Below, in pieces: positions 24,826 to 40,682 of a stretch of 64,000 nucleotides of DNA. Source of the DNA: Vespa crabro (Eukaryota; Arthropoda; Insecta; Hymenoptera; Vespidae). The stretch lies in assembly GCF_910589235.1 (NCBI RefSeq), contig NC_060958.1, forward strand, positions 5,546,713 through 5,610,712. The letters run 5' to 3'. The position numbers and the translations under genes are program-made. Position 1 is the stretch's first letter, and each line of letters starts with the position of its first letter. Below the pieces are notes generated by a model. That model was given only the letters and a program-made list of their open reading frames with translations. It was not told where the DNA came from and made no database searches.

Positions 24826-26280
24826 ATGTCGCAAACCGCGGATGCTGAGAGCGAGACGGGCTCCATCTGCGACGAGGAACGCGTTAGGAAACTTTTCCAA
24901 GCATGCGACGGCGACGGAGATGGTTTTATCGACAGGTTAGTGCAATAATCATAATCATAATCATAATCATAATCATAATTGTAATTGTAATTATAATTAT
25001 AATTGTAATCATCATCGTTATCATCATTATCCTCATCATCGTCATTATTGTTTTATTTTTTTTTTTGACATTAGAAAAAAGAAAAAGAGAAACAAAAAAT
25101 AAAATCTTTAGTCCTGTCGGGTTGGTTCGTTGTCCTCTTTCAATTCCGGATTTTTAAACCCTGTCACGTGACTTTTAATTCGTTAAATCATTTTTATGTC
25201 GTTCTCTATGTCGATTATTTCATAAATGATTTGTATAGAGAAAAAGAGAAAGAAAGAAAGAGAGAGAGAAAAAGAGAGAGAGAGGGAATAATTTGTATCG
25301 AAAGTACATTTTTCGATGTAGTGAAAAAGTAAAAAAAGAAAGAGAGAGAAAGAGAAATTGAGAACGTTCGTCGATGAAACGTCAATTAAAGAAGAGAAAA
25401 AGCGAGCGGCAAAGAAAGTTTGAATTAACGACGCGCGTCCGTCGAAAGAGAAATGGCGTAATGGCCATTTGAAATCTTTGCCTTTGTCGTCTCTGTGAAC
25501 GAGAGGAAAGGGAGAAACGACAAAAAAAAAGAAGAAGAAAGAAATGAAAAAAGAAAGAGAGAGAGAGAAAGAAAAAAGAATAAAAAATAAAAACGAAACG
25601 GTATCCTTTGTAAGCCTTTATTCTCCGTCCCGTTGTCTGTGGCGTGACTATGAAAAATTTCCATTCGCTATTCATTAAAACTTGCGCCACTCGAAGATAT
25701 TCCCTTGCGGACGGGGAGCGGAAGGGGGGGGCGAGGGAAAGGGAACGAAGGGATGAAAGAGAAAGAGGAAAGAAGAAGAAGAAGGGAAAAGAGAAATGAG
25801 GAATCCGCGACTCGGTTCGCGAATTCGGGAAAAACGTTTCACGATTTAATTCTTCGATAACGGCGCTTACAGCGTTACGTCTTTACACGTTTGTAGTAGT
25901 ATTAGTAGTAGTTATTATTGTTAATAAAACCTGGCACGTTCTTTGCACGTTCCTTTTAATTATTCCTTCAATTAATTAGACGATTTGAATACGTTCGTTC
26001 GTTCGTTCGTTTAAACAACTCGCCGCGAATTAAACTTGTGGCTACCCTATCTTTTTTTTCCCGCTCTTTTTCTTCTTTATCTTTCTCTCTCACTCACCGT
26101 GTATCCTTCTTTATCTTACCTTACCTTTCTCTAATATACGTATGTACGAACGCACGGTGTTCGTTCGTAATGGCAACGACGCTGAATAAACCGGAAAGGT
26201 AATGGCCAATGAGTTGGTTTTACATACAGAGGAAGTTTCGCGTCTCTGGACCAAACCGCGTCTGTTATGATCTTCCACGT

Positions 26281-26314
<34 letters not shown>

Positions 26315-26923
26315 TTCATTCTCTTTCTCTTTCTACTTTACCGTTTTTTCAATGCTCGAAACACGTTTTCACTCGTTTACAAATTTATACCGTTCGGCTT
26401 AGCATCCCTATAACCGAAGCGAGAGTATCACGCTCTTTCCGAGTCGTCCCATAAATCACTATGCAAATTTATCGATGAGGGGAGTATTCGTGTGCTTTAG
26501 CATCCTCCCTCCTCCTCTTTCTCCTGAATGGAGGAATAAGAGAAGTAGGAGAAAGAGGAGGAAGCTGAACATTAAAGAGGATTGTTCGCGCGTGTACGAG
26601 ATGAAAAGAGCGCGTATACGATCCCTCTGGTACATCCGTTTTCCCTTTCTCCGTTTCGCGCCTTTAATTACGAACATATACTGTCTTCGGATATAAAAGC
26701 TCAACGAGCAAAAACCCGTCGATAAAAATAATCACTCTTATCGACCGTTAATGTGTATTGTCTGGGCGTACGTAATTTTAAACTATGCATACTAGAGCAT
26801 CTTTTCTCTCAGTCTCTTTTCTTTTCTTTTTTTTTCAGTTTTTTCTTTTCTTTTTTTCCTTTCCTTTCTCTCTTTTTTTTCCTTCGTTTATGTCCTTCAA
26901 ACGAGTATCTTTTAATTACAAAC

Positions 26924-26969
<46 letters not shown>

Positions 26970-27533
26970 GGATGTTCGCAAGCTTGATGTTTATTTCAAG
27001 CTCAAAAGGGAAAGTAGTCAAGCTTAATGGACTTTTCACGCTTGATTTGGTGGTCCGCATTCGAAATTATTCGAATGCAATGGCGCGGGAGTCCAATAGG
27101 GAAAAGAAAAAAGAAGCACGCTTTACAGGTTTCTCGATCTACCTTTGATAATGGAGGGTAAAATAAGAAGAGAGGGGAAATTTACCGGACAGGTTAAAAA
27201 GACTCTGCTAAAGAGAGAAGAGGAAGTAGAGAATGAAGGAGCAGAGGAATAAAAAAAGAGAATAGAAGAAAAAGAAAGATTCTCTCTCTCTCTCTCCTTC
27301 TTTCTCCCTTTGCTTCTTCGGTATTCATTGCCGGCCGCTTTTGTAATCTCATTAACTTTTGCCCGGTAAGATCCTTATATTCTGAGGTCTTCGCACGTCT
27401 CGTTGAGCTCGCAAGCTCAAAAAGCTCCGAAGCCCCTTTTCGAAAACTTGTACTTCTCGTGCATCCAACCGATTGCCAACTCGCGAGAATTGCGAACTGA
27501 AGCTGAATGCCCAAGTGCCCACTTGCGTTCTCT

Positions 27534-27577
<44 letters not shown>

Positions 27578-27969
27578 TTCTCTCTTTCTCTTTCTCTCTT
27601 TCTCTTTCTCTCTCTTTCTCATTCTCTGTCTCTGCCTTTTTTCCTGGCCCTGTCCTTTTCCTGTCACTGTCTTTTTTCCCCTCTTTCCTTCCTTTCTCTT
27701 CTTCATTGCCAGGCGGTTTTTTCCTATGCGTAATACGCGTGCAAGTCCTGTCTCCTCTCCTGTGCTCCACATCAAACGAACCGACAAAGAAGAGAACGGA
27801 GTATATATCAGAGTGCAGGTACTCTCTCCCTCTTTCTCTCTCTTTCTCTCTCTTTCATTCACTCACTCTTTCTTGGTTTACGAGGAACGACACGTATCTC
27901 TTGTTCCGGAGGATCAACGCTGCCCTTACTTTACTCTCTTTTCATCCTCGAAATATCCACTGCGATTCA

Positions 27970-28023
<54 letters not shown>

Positions 28024-28700
28024 ATGTATACATATATGTATATATAATACAGATATGTATATATCTTTTTCTTCTTTCTTTCTCAAAGTGTCCTCCATAG
28101 TCTCAATTTTTCATCATTTTTTGCTATGAAAAGTATCGATCTATCATTCTACGTCATTTTACATCGATGTTATTCGCGTTATCAATTTAAATCGTGGAAC
28201 GATCATTCCAAGATTTTTTATCCTCAATTTTTATTTATCTTTAAAATCATTTTTACGTTCGTGTATTAATGTTTTTGCATTATTCGTTCATTTAACCGAC
28301 ATCACCAATCTAAAATCCAGAGGTTTTATCTATAATAGTTCAATGAGTTCGAAGTGGTAAATTCACGAGTCGTGTTCAAAAAAAGAAGACAAAAAAATGT
28401 AATAATAAAAATGATGGTGAACGTCAGGGTAATCACAGAAAAATTCTAAGAGAGAAGTCGATCGAACGTTTTACTCTCGGTAAGAGAAATCTCACCCTCT
28501 GTGTCTCCTGCAATCCCCCACTATTGCCACCCTCAATGTGGGTAGGTAGCTAGGGTAGGTAGGTAGTATTTTACGCGTTCCAACAATGGGTCTGGGGCAC
28601 TTATTAACTCGTCGGATCTATTGTGCGGTTGTTTTGCGAACAATCCGCATGCGGTTACCTTCGTGCGGAAAGAAGAGCTTTTCGATAAAATGTGTATTTT

Positions 28701-28784
<84 letters not shown>

Positions 28785-30085
28785 TCGAAATGTCAAGTAG
28801 CAACGTCATCGAATAACTCTCATACAACACGGTTCCCATGGGACGATGGGGTTGTATCAAAATTTCGTCTTTTCCCCTACGGTAATGATCCTGTGTCATC
28901 GAATCGTGATACGAATTTTGTAATAATCAATAGTTCGTTTCTCTGTCATCTTTTGTTTTTTTTCCTTTTTGATTTCCTTTTTGATTTCTTCTTTTTTTTT
29001 TGTTTTGTTTAATTTATTCTTTACTTAATAAAGTCTTAGAATTTAATCAATGTACATGCATATTTATATATTTATACGGAAATTATTATAATATAACGTT
29101 TGTAAAGTCGTCATGAAGTTTTAAATGCAAACGATTGCCATTGGAATAAATGAATTTCAGTCAGGATTTGCTGACGGTATGCAGAGAACTGAATCTGGAG
29201 AATTCCGTGGAAGAATTGATGAGGGAATTAGGTGCGGACGAGCACGGTCGCATTTCCTATCAAGAGTTCCTCAGACGTCGTTTGGCTCTACGACCAGAGA
29301 TCGAGGCCCTTAGGTCTGGTAAACACAGAACGAGTCCTCATCATACGCATACTCCGGAATATCTTCCAACTAGCAGTGACAATAGTCTTGGTAAGATCTT
29401 AATATCTTTGTTGATTAAAAAAAAAGAAAGATAGAGCATAATTGATGTATTATAATTGTATTATACGAAGAAAGAGAATGAACTTGAGAAAATGATAATG
29501 TCGACTTCGATATGACTTGGCCAATGGAAGAGGCATGTATTTTATATTCATGAGGAGTCGAGACGCGAGCGGTTCGTTGGCTTTATTGAATTTGTAATCA
29601 ATGTCAAAAGCTGGATGATTTTCGTCGCCACGTAGACGCATAGCTTTTACCGTTTAGCTCTTAACTCTATAAGATCTTATAATATAAGTTCTTATCGATT
29701 GTTTTTGGATCAATATTAGTGAAGGCACTATCAAATGGGAGGAACATAGTGTTACCCTATAGAGGGTGGTCCAAAATGAATCGCGAGAAAAAGAAAAATT
29801 AATGCGACTTTTGCCTAGCGAAAAAGTTCTTTTCGTAGAGGTTATATTAAGAGGAACCTGTCCTTGTCCTTTTTCCTTCATCTTCTTTTCTTTTTCTTTT
29901 TTCTTTCTTTTCTGCAGAGTTCGCTTGAGTTAATATTAGATCGTCCATTTACAAAGAGCAGGAAATTGACCACTTTGGCCACGTATGGAACTGGGTGGGT
30001 TTTTCGTGGTGGGTTTTTTCGTGAGAGCTTTTTGATCGTTCGAGAAAATCACACGTCGTGTTACTAATCGTCTTTTCGTAGTCAA

Positions 30086-30145
<60 letters not shown>

Positions 30146-31462
30146 TCCGTGTATGCACATGTACGCGCATGCACGCATATACACACGCGTATATACACGC
30201 ACACAGACACACATTCGTTCGAAGCGTGACAGGAATCCGTATAAGCGAGAAAAACGTCGCAAAAGAGAGAAAAGAAAATTATAAAATACGTTCCTTCTAT
30301 TGTACCTGAACCCAAGCCCTTTCTCAATATGACCAACTCTTAGATTTATAGTTTCTTCCTGATCGGAATATCTATGCATTTGTTGTCGTCCGTTGCATTT
30401 GTTTGTAAATTTTATCGAACGATTTACAATCGATTTTCAGGAACAGTTTCGGGGAGACATGAGAGTTGGGAATTCGATAGCGGTGCTCGTGATCTCTCGC
30501 CAGAGCCTCACACGCTTCAAAAGCTCGTTGAGGCTGCCGCTGGTGGATCTGGAAATATGTTGGACCTCGCAAATAAGGTAAAATAAAGTCAAAGAGAAAG
30601 AAAGAAAAAAAGAAAAGAAAAGAAGTAAAGAGAAGAGAAGAGAAAATAAAATAAAAGAAACTTAACGAGAATAGATACCTTACATACTTTTTTGCAAGAC
30701 GGTACAGTTACAAGAAGAAATATTATTCTGCTGGCTCGGTCGATTTTCTTATCGAAGGACGATCGTTATCGTCCTTCTCTATTTCTCTCTTTCTCTTTTT
30801 CTCTCTCTATTCGTTCGTTTTATCGCATCCACAAGTGGAAACTCCTTTCGGCATAAAATATAATGAAAGACAAATAAATGCAAGTGCAGCACTGCCGTAG
30901 CGTTTCTCGTTGCCGACGCTGCTGCTACTTCTGCTGCGCTGCTTCTCACGTGTTAGTTTCACGCTCCGTGTATTACCGCGGACCATCGATTAAGTTTCTA
31001 AATATATGTATTATATACGCGATTTTTTCTCTGTTGCATACTAATGCCATTCTATGCTATTTTCTCTTTCTTTTTTTCTTCCTTTTTTTTTAATTTTTAA
31101 TTTTTTTTTTAATTTTTTCTTTTTTTTTTTAATTTTTAATTTTTAATTTTACGCGAAACTAAGAGGAAGAGTGAGAAAGGGAAAATAAAAAAAATTCATC
31201 CTCGTGTTCGTTCTTTCGCTTCGTTAAAACTATTTCATCGCCGTCTCGTCTCTTATAAGCGGACTTTTCCCACCATCATCGAGTATCCTATCCATTATCC
31301 ACGGTGTATTTGATTTATGCATTCGACGGAATAAACGAGGAAGAAGAAAACAAAAAGAGGCGCGACGAAATCACTTTCGGTGTGCATCAATACGTTAGAT
31401 TCTTTCTCTCTCTCTCTCTTTTTTAGAAAGATATTGTATCCGTATATGAAGGAAAAAAGAGA

Positions 31463-31500
<38 letters not shown>

Positions 31501-32202
31501 AAATCAATATACGAGAAAGCTCGGTTATACTCGATAGGATGAAAAGTATTGTAGATCTTATAATTTACATGAGCGTAAAAGCTGTTTTGTGTTGTACACA
31601 TATACATACATGCATACATACATCCATACATACGTACGTACGTATGTATGTACGTACGTATATGCATGAGTACACATTCATGTTTACATGCTCCATTTGC
31701 GTGGGAGAAGTCGTACTTAATGGTGGATATTAATAAGAGACGGAGAGAGAAAGGAATTTCTTCTCTCTCTCTCCCCCCCCTTTCTTTTTCATTCGGAATA
31801 ACTTTGAATCGACCTTACTCTCCTCGATCAAATAAAAAAAGAATAAAGAGAGAGGGATAGGGAGGGAGAGGGAGAGAGTGAACGTAGGGAGAGGAAGAAC
31901 AGAGAATTTGTAAACACGCGACGTTTTTTTCTGCTCCGTTAAAGCGTAAATTCACGAGAGTACAAATTAGCCTACTTGAATGATTTCGTTTTTGCTTTGT
32001 TTATACTCTCTCGTTTTTAATATTTACGATTTCTTACCCTGCTTTTTCTTTCTCATCCTTCGATTTATTCTTAAGTAAGTACATGTATTAACGAAATTTA
32101 AAGTGTGTTGCATAAAATATGTACATAATTTCATTTCGATCTATTTTATTAGAATATTTTTAGTTATCTGATCATAATGAATCATTTATTATCTTTTATT
32201 TC

Positions 32203-32289
<87 letters not shown>

Positions 32290-32662
32290 CGTCTCTTTTT
32301 TTAAATTTAAAGAAAAAGTTTTGAAATTCTGTTTCTTTTTCCCCCCCCTTTTTTTTTTAATTAACATCGAAGAAGAAAAAAATAAAATAGAAATAAGGAA
32401 AGATTTCTTTTTCTAAGCAATAAATAAGTTGCCCCTGTTTTTTCCCCTAAGACAATGTGTTTTTATAGGACACTGAAGAGATATTTTCTATCGCCACGTT
32501 TTCGTTTTTCTTCTCTACGCCATATTTACCTTAACACGAAGGTTTTTCTTCTATCTATCTGGAGAATTTCATCTCGTCGCACGCATCTAGGAACGACGGG
32601 ATGAATTCTTCTCGACCCATCAGAGAACCGTAATAAAGTCGAGATATCTATATACATACGTC

Positions 32663-32723
<61 letters not shown>

Positions 32724-32792
32724 TTTTTATTGTTAGTATATAGATATACGAGTATATAGAATTACAAGATGCATATAATACACACACACACA

Positions 32793-32826
<34 letters not shown>

Positions 32827-35382
32827 ATCGGATAAATATTGCAAAATACTACGTGGAACATGTTTGTTGCACGATTGTGCAGGTAGCATATTTTAACTAT
32901 GAGAAAAAAGTGAATGATCAACACTGAAGTATATAATGAAAAATGAAGAAAGGAAACACAGTGAAAATTTTAATTTATGGATTTACAATGAAGCAAATTA
33001 ACGCCGGGTATATGTATGTATTAAAAGCGTAAATCAAGCAAAACGATGTACGAAGGAAATAGAATTGTCAGGATTTTGAGAATGGACGGACGTGTGTCGT
33101 TGCCGTATAAACGTCACACTGTATAAACTATCAAATTAACAGGAGCATTCGTTTAACGACGGACACACCAATCACTATATATAAAGAAAGTGAGAGAGAG
33201 AGTGAGAGATAGAGAGATAGAGGAGAAAATACAGAACATATAACGAGTGATATATAAGACGGGGGAAAAATTGGAGCACGCGGTGCAACGAGCGAAGATC
33301 GAGGATATTCGGCGAGGTTCGGCTCTGCTCGACCGACTCTTCGTCAAACACCTTTGGGGTGTGCGAGAATCGTCGGCTTTCAGTCTGTTAGTGAACGTTT
33401 CGCGGTGAACATCGAGAGAGAAAGAAAGGGAGAGGGAGATATAGAAAGAGAGAGAAATAGAAAGATACGAAAGAAAGAGAAGGAAAGAGAGAAAGAGCGC
33501 TACTTAATCGCGTGTATCTCATACCAAAGAAATTTCTACGAAAGATACGAAGGACATCGTCAGTGCATATCGTTTTCGATTTATCGACGTGTTTCAAGGT
33601 CAACGAAATAGAACTTCGGATAGCAAAATATTCGAGATAACTGCACATCGAGAAACGTTCGGTTAAGTGTCGATGAAAGATATTCTTCTTTTTTCAAACT
33701 TGTTTTCTTTTCTTTTTCTTTTTATTTATTTATTCTTTTCTTCTCCCTCATTGTGATCTACGTGAACAAGAAGAAGAAGAAGAAAAAGAAAAAGAAGAAG
33801 AAGAAAGAGAAGGAGAAGAAGAGGAAGAAATTACTTTTGTTTTTTAATCGAACCATGCCGCCCTCTCATCATCGTAGGATATCCACTGGTGCGCTTTGAA
33901 AGTATACGGTGACCTCGTGAGGACAATCGATATGCCATGCGAAGCAATTACGTACCACCCTGTATGAATTGCGCTGCGGCATACCGATTGTGTTTCCACC
34001 TCTATCACGAGCCGATATTATATACATGTATACATAACATACATACATATATACAATCATACATACATACATATGTGCTGTCTCCCGCCTTCTTTTGTGC
34101 TTCTGCACGCAAGTGCATAGTGTGTAGTGCGTTTGTGTGACATTCCATCGGTTATCATCATTCTATCCTTCGTGTGCGCCATACGCTACCATTGCCATCG
34201 ATTCATTAAAGATAATAATCATCGATAGAACAATCTCGAAAGAATATGTGCCATTGAGAATTATCGTACACGATTTTCTTTTCCTTTTTTATTTCTTTTT
34301 TCTACTGTTTTTTTTTTTTTCCTTTTTTTCTCTCCCTCTTTTTCTCTCTCTTTCGGTCTCTACGTCTTCTTCATGCTTTTACACGCTTCTATTGCACATA
34401 GATACGAAGCTTCTTTTTTTTCTTTTAACTCTTACCAATCTTTGTTCGATTTTTGCAGTTTACGTTATTGATAATTTAATTGCCTCGTTTTATTCAACTT
34501 TATCGAAGGATCTTTGAATTCGATGAAACACAGATGTAACGTTCTATATAATTAATTACAAATTGTAAAGTTAAACTGTAAATTATTCTCCTCTCAATTA
34601 TATACTTCGATACTTTTTACCATTACTATGAGCAAAATTACCAGAAAGAAAGAAAGAGGGAGAGAGAGAAAGAGAAAACGATTTGTTTACCCAAAATAAT
34701 ATTCGCATTCGTAACTTTAATTAAGCCATTTGATGCGGCTATTAACAATACAGCGTGTAATGGGACGGAGCTATTATTCACCCATCAGGGGCTTACCTTA
34801 ATGGAAGACAAACCGTGTTAGTTAATTACGGTATTTGTAATAGTAGTCGCGAGCAGCCCATTCTCGTGACCAATTTTTTCGTCGAATAATTAATTTCCTT
34901 CGCAATTTTTCCGAAATAAAAACTTAACATTTTTATATTACATACGAGCAATAAGCGAAGGAATACGCTTGCTTGCGGAACCAAGCGCAACGCTTTCTCT
35001 TCTTTTCAATACACGCGAGTCCAGGCAATATTTACATTTTTACTCTTTCAAGGCATCGCAGGAATGTATCTTATTTATACCCGATTGTACCGAGGGGCAG
35101 CTATAGAATGCGAAATGCGAAGTTTCCATTAAACCTCCCGTTATACGGTAAAGAGCGACCTCCGTGAAAGCCCGTCCGTCTGTCTGATCCAAGCATTGAC
35201 TTGACTACTAGAAATTGACGTCTACCATCGAGAAATAGAATTTATCTGTTAGCTGTCTTTCAAGTTCAAAAATACGTTTTTCGTTGTTGCAATGTTTAAC
35301 ACGTCGAATACTACATTGGTCATCAGTGGGCCCGAATGGAAAATCAGTTGAATATAATTCGGTATTTAACATGTTAAAATAT

Positions 35383-35436
<54 letters not shown>

Positions 35437-35649
35437 TTTTTTTCTTGTTTAAAACGCAACACGTCTATTCTCGTTTTTTTTATCGTACGGGAATGTTAAG
35501 AATTTACAGGCAATTTTGATGTCTTTACTAAGATAACATTCTAATGGTTGATTCGATAATAGAACGGTCAGGAGAATGTGTAATTTCTTTCTCCCTTTTT
35601 TTTAATTTAGTGTCGCTTGCCGCAATCCTTGACAGCAACCTCCTTGTGG

Positions 35650-35700
<51 letters not shown>

Positions 35701-36722
35701 TACCTATTATGTTCTTTAAATGAATTTGATAACTCCTTTTGACCTTATTTTCATTACATTATATATGGTCTACTTTTTCGGATAAACTTTTTAACTTTCG
35801 CTGCGAGCTTTTACCCTTTGAATTGAAAATGAAAAACATTTGAATTAAAAAGTTCGTGATCAATGTTAATGTAATTTGCAAGAATTACGAAATAAATTGA
35901 ATCAGAGGGCTTTGTGCAATGTTATGAAAACGCCTCATGTCTAGCCGCTTCTTTACATTTCATGTATATTAATATATATGTAGTGATGTGTTATTTGATT
36001 TTATTTTCTTCTTTTCTCCCTCTCCCCCCCTCTCTCTTTCTCTCTCTCTCTCCCTCTCTCTGACTGTCTATCTGTCTGTCGTTAACACTAAACATTGCAT
36101 ACATAAACACTCGTTTTGTTCGTTGTTGTAAGGATGGATAATCCAAAGCTTCGTGATTTTCAAATGGACTTATAACCGTTCATCCAATGAAGAAAAAAAT
36201 AAAAAGAAGAAAATAAATAAAAATAAAAATAACATCTTTTGAGGAGCGAGAGAATCACTTAGGATATAAAAAAAAATAATGAATCTTCTTCCGGCGAGCA
36301 AGCACACTCCCTCTTATTTAATTAATGAGTCCCATCCTCGTTGCAAGGATCCTCTTGTATCGGCGTTTAACCGGTAAAACAGGTTTTCAAATGTAGTGGA
36401 TATCACAATTAAAGAAAGTAACGGTAACAAGAAGGATTTCGATTAATTACTATGACTCGACTTGAATGAATACCGCGCGCGCGTACAATCAGAAATATCA
36501 ATAATTTTACTTTCGTTCTTATGTAGTTCTTTCAATGCAAGATAAATAATTATTTATAAGTATATATATATTTTTTTCTTATTTTTTTTTCTTCGTACTT
36601 ACTTTTAAAATTTTACCGTTTCTTTCGTTGTTCCAAAGATTCGTTTTACATTGTATAAACATTCATGTCACGTTACGTGTGCGTCATCGCCAGACATAAT
36701 TTTCAGGACAATAAAAATGAGG

Positions 36723-36773
<51 letters not shown>

Positions 36774-37250
36774 AATGTTTTCTTTCCGTTTCCTTCTTAA
36801 GGTTCTACTTCGATACGTCCGAACCGTCGATAAATAATTCAGATAGAAATCTCAACAAGAACCGAGAAGGTGAACATAGAATTACGTTTATCTTAATTCC
36901 ACTAATTCTTCCCGGAACACCAATAATTCTAATTTCATTCATTTATTCCAATAAGATAACTTTTATTTATTCTAATAGCTCTATCGTATAATTGATACTA
37001 ACGAACGAACAAACGAACGCGACAAAATAATCAATGCGAAAAAGAGATAAGAAGGAAGAAAAGAGAAAAACAAAAAAAAGAAAAGAAAAAGCAAAAAAGA
37101 TTGGTTCGACACGTTTCGAAGTTCGAATCAGTACGATGCTAATGTCGTTCGACTACATCGATGAACGATAAGTCGATATCCATTCACGGCAATGCAGCAC
37201 AGCTGCAAGGACTTTACCTCTCCCAACTATGTTTCTTTTTCTCTTCTCTT

Positions 37251-37299
<49 letters not shown>

Positions 37300-37970
37300 A
37301 ACGCACGTGCGATTTTCCTATTTTTATGTTTTATCGATTTTTTCGAATTTAAATCATCTTTATAAAGAATAATAATTTCCCATTAATTTATTATATATAT
37401 ATAATAATGTAATATATAATAATATAACATATAATAATATAATAATATATAAAAATATATATATATACAATACATTATACGATACATTAAAAGGTACTTA
37501 CTCTTTCTTGGTAATTCCCTATGGAAACGATGTCGCCTTAAGGAAAAGTCCGGAAATGATTTTGCCCTAACTCCAGTCTTTACTGAAGTTTTACGTCTCG
37601 TAGCCGACGAATCGGGAGAGAGCAACTTTACTTGATGTAATATCGATTCTTGGCTCGCGTTGTCGCGCTTCCTTTTTAAGAATCGAGAGAAATTGGACGT
37701 CACTTAGGTACTCCCAACGAGTTGGAAAGTACCTTCTTATCTCTCTTAGTAATCTTTCTCGAATGTAAATCTTAAATATTTATATTATAAGTATCTTTAT
37801 TCGTTTATGTATATGTGTGTATGCTTATACCGTACACATTTTAATATTTTCGTATATTGTTTTTATATGGATATAATCTGGAAGGTTCGCTCTAAATATT
37901 ACGAAAGAAAGCTGAGTTTATTCGTCTTATGCATATGTGATTGCTAGAAAGTTTATATGTATCTATCTCC

Positions 37971-38028
<58 letters not shown>

Positions 38029-39079
38029 TCGTCTTTTACTGTTTAAACATGAGCATATGAGAAAACGTTTATTTCTAAGCGAAATACTCGGTCGGATCAT
38101 AAAACGCGTTGGAGTTTGGCCGCGACGTCGCGAACGGTTTACGGTGAACGAAAGTTTCCGAGGAATATAAGGATAACGAGAAGATAATATTCGTTGAAAT
38201 TGCTTGGGAAAAGAATTTCCATTTCGTTTATAAGAATTTTGTTCTCGATTGCTTTCGATCGACTATAACGAAATTATACGTGTATATATTCTCCAAGAAA
38301 ACAAATTACATATATTTATAGACTTTATGAATCAAATTTTTTGATCGTCTAATTTGAATTCTTAATTGAACTTTTATCTAATCTGATTCTAAATTTTCAA
38401 CGTTTTTGATATTAAATTTATTATAAGTATCTTTGATCTTTTTCGTACATACATATTTGTCTATATAATAATGAGATAATATTTTCGAATATATACCTGG
38501 TGAAAATGAAGATTATGTCTTTGATCGGATAATCAATCAAATGTGTTGACCCGTGTCAAACTAAAGATTACTTTCTCGACCTTCCGACGAAGGAAAAGTG
38601 ATCACAAAAAATTTAGGAAGGTTGAAAAAGATATTTACGAACGGCGACGTTCACGTCTCAGGACTTGCAATTAGCGAGAGTCGACCCTCGTATCGTTGTA
38701 ATTACTCGACGTTCGTAACCAAGATGCACTCATTTGCCACATTTTTTTCTTTTTTTTTTTCCTCTTTTTTTCATATATCCTAGCCGAGATATATACAGGT
38801 ATCACATGTAACTTTATTTTCTCGACAAAACCGGCCATGAAAATGTCGTTCGTTTATCGAATCTCTTTATTTTTTTTTCTTTCCTTTTTCTCTTCTTTTC
38901 TTTTTCTAATCATTATCTAAACTCATGGAGAAATTGAGTTTTCATTGGAGTGCCGTTACCAATCAGAACGATCTCTTCGAGTCGAGATTCTTAAGGACGA
39001 AAATAAACATAACGGATAGCTAGCTGCTTTTACGGTCGAACGTGATAAGATTCTCCTTCCGTGGAATCTCGTTAAAGGT

Positions 39080-39121
<42 letters not shown>

Positions 39122-40592
39122 AAAACGCTAGAACTGCATAGATTCTTATCAACGTTAGAGAAACGAAATTGCGAGTTTCAAATTTTAATTCGTAGTCTAA
39201 TTCGTATTGCATATCACTTTTCTTGTCAACTATGGAAAAGCTAAGGATTTTAAGTTATTTCTGATTTCGTTTAAAGTTGCGAAAAATAAACAAAAAAAAA
39301 AAAGGAAAGAAAAGAATGTAACACGCAGAGTAGTTCCTTTATCCGTTTATTTTCGTAAGGTTTTACGTACTTTACTTTACGTAAATTATATTCTTTCTCG
39401 AAAATGTCGGCAATTGTTTTCGATTCTAAAATGAGCTGGCGCGCGAGCGTGCAAATACACATATAGTTACGTTATACATATATCTATATGCTCGTGTGTA
39501 TATATACGTATATGTACGTACGTAAAACGAGTACGATAGCAAAAGAGAGCACTTATAACTACTCATATGGTGCTTCTTACAAGTACCGAACTTCTATAAT
39601 TGGCGGTGGCTCCGTGTACGCCAGTCCGACTTCTCCTAAATTCACACACGGTATCGTACTTCTACTAAGCAACATTGCTGGGTGTTTACGACGCCTAGAG
39701 TAATTAACTCGTTTAATTAACGCACCGACCGACCTCGTACCAATACTGAATTCCATTGGCAGTGCTCGCGTAACTTGTGATTGCATACCAATCAATCACT
39801 TTTTTATTTGTATTTTTATCTTAAAAAAAAAAGCATAAATAACAGCGAAAACAAATGAGTAAGAAATATTGCGTTAATATTAATAACATATATTGTCATA
39901 TGATATTCGATATATTTATATCTTTTGTAATTTATTCTTCTCTCTAAAAAAAGGGGGGGGAACTACCGTCCAATCAATTTAATATTCGAAACGCACCAAT
40001 AAATAATACATTGGCATTCGATAAGAAGCAAATCGGATTTGGAGTTTACGTTTCGTGTAGATACACGCACACGTATAATACATACATACATATATACGTA
40101 CGTGCGTGTATATATGTACGTGTACGCATAATACACGCATAATACACGCATAATACTCGCGTATACGCATGAGCAGGCGCTATTTCCGAGTCTCGTTATA
40201 TGTATATATGTACGTCGAAAGCTGTAAGCAATGCGAGAGACTGGTTAAAAAGACTTCTAGATCGAGACGTAGTCGAACAAGACTCACAAGACCAGGCACT
40301 GACGTGGTGGTGTATAAGTACGTTGGTTGGTTCTCTGGTTAGTTGGAAGGAAGGGCCGCGGGAGCACGTTGGAATTCTCGCATGAGTTAAATTACGAGGA
40401 TCGTTGGAGCCTGCGGGTGTTGATGAAGCAATTCCCCGTGTCGACCATTATCGGAGGATAAACAATTACGCGTGCCTTTTGTTCTTTTTAGGTAAGCAGG
40501 ATGGTGCGTGGCAGGAATGCTAATACACTATTCGCGCGCTTCTTGTAGTGTGCACGTGCGCTCGATTCCTTGGAGAAGGAAGAGGGTGAGAA

Positions 40593-40682
<90 letters not shown>

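Larger units (their letters stand above)
24936..29160 (+). other. MCC intron 1
   Basis: Donor GTTAGT, acceptor TTTCAG. It is dense with simple repeats: a TAATCA/TAATTG-type array at 24945-25045, GA-rich stretches at 25250-25360 and 25495-25580, CT tracts at 26281-26311, 26925-26968, 27534-27625, 27970-28022 and a very long one at 28701-28780. Open frames of 70-220 residues here are translations of these repeats. Confidence 0.8.

Noticed and set aside
24457..24900. 147-residue minus-strand ORF over the MCC leader and exon 1
   Set aside because: Shadow of MCC exon 1 joined to an AT repeat.
27194..28100. Long ORFs on both strands (up to 222 residues)
   Set aside because: They are translations of CT/GA repeats (Ser-Leu or Arg-Glu runs) within MCC intron 1, with no family similarity or splice structure.
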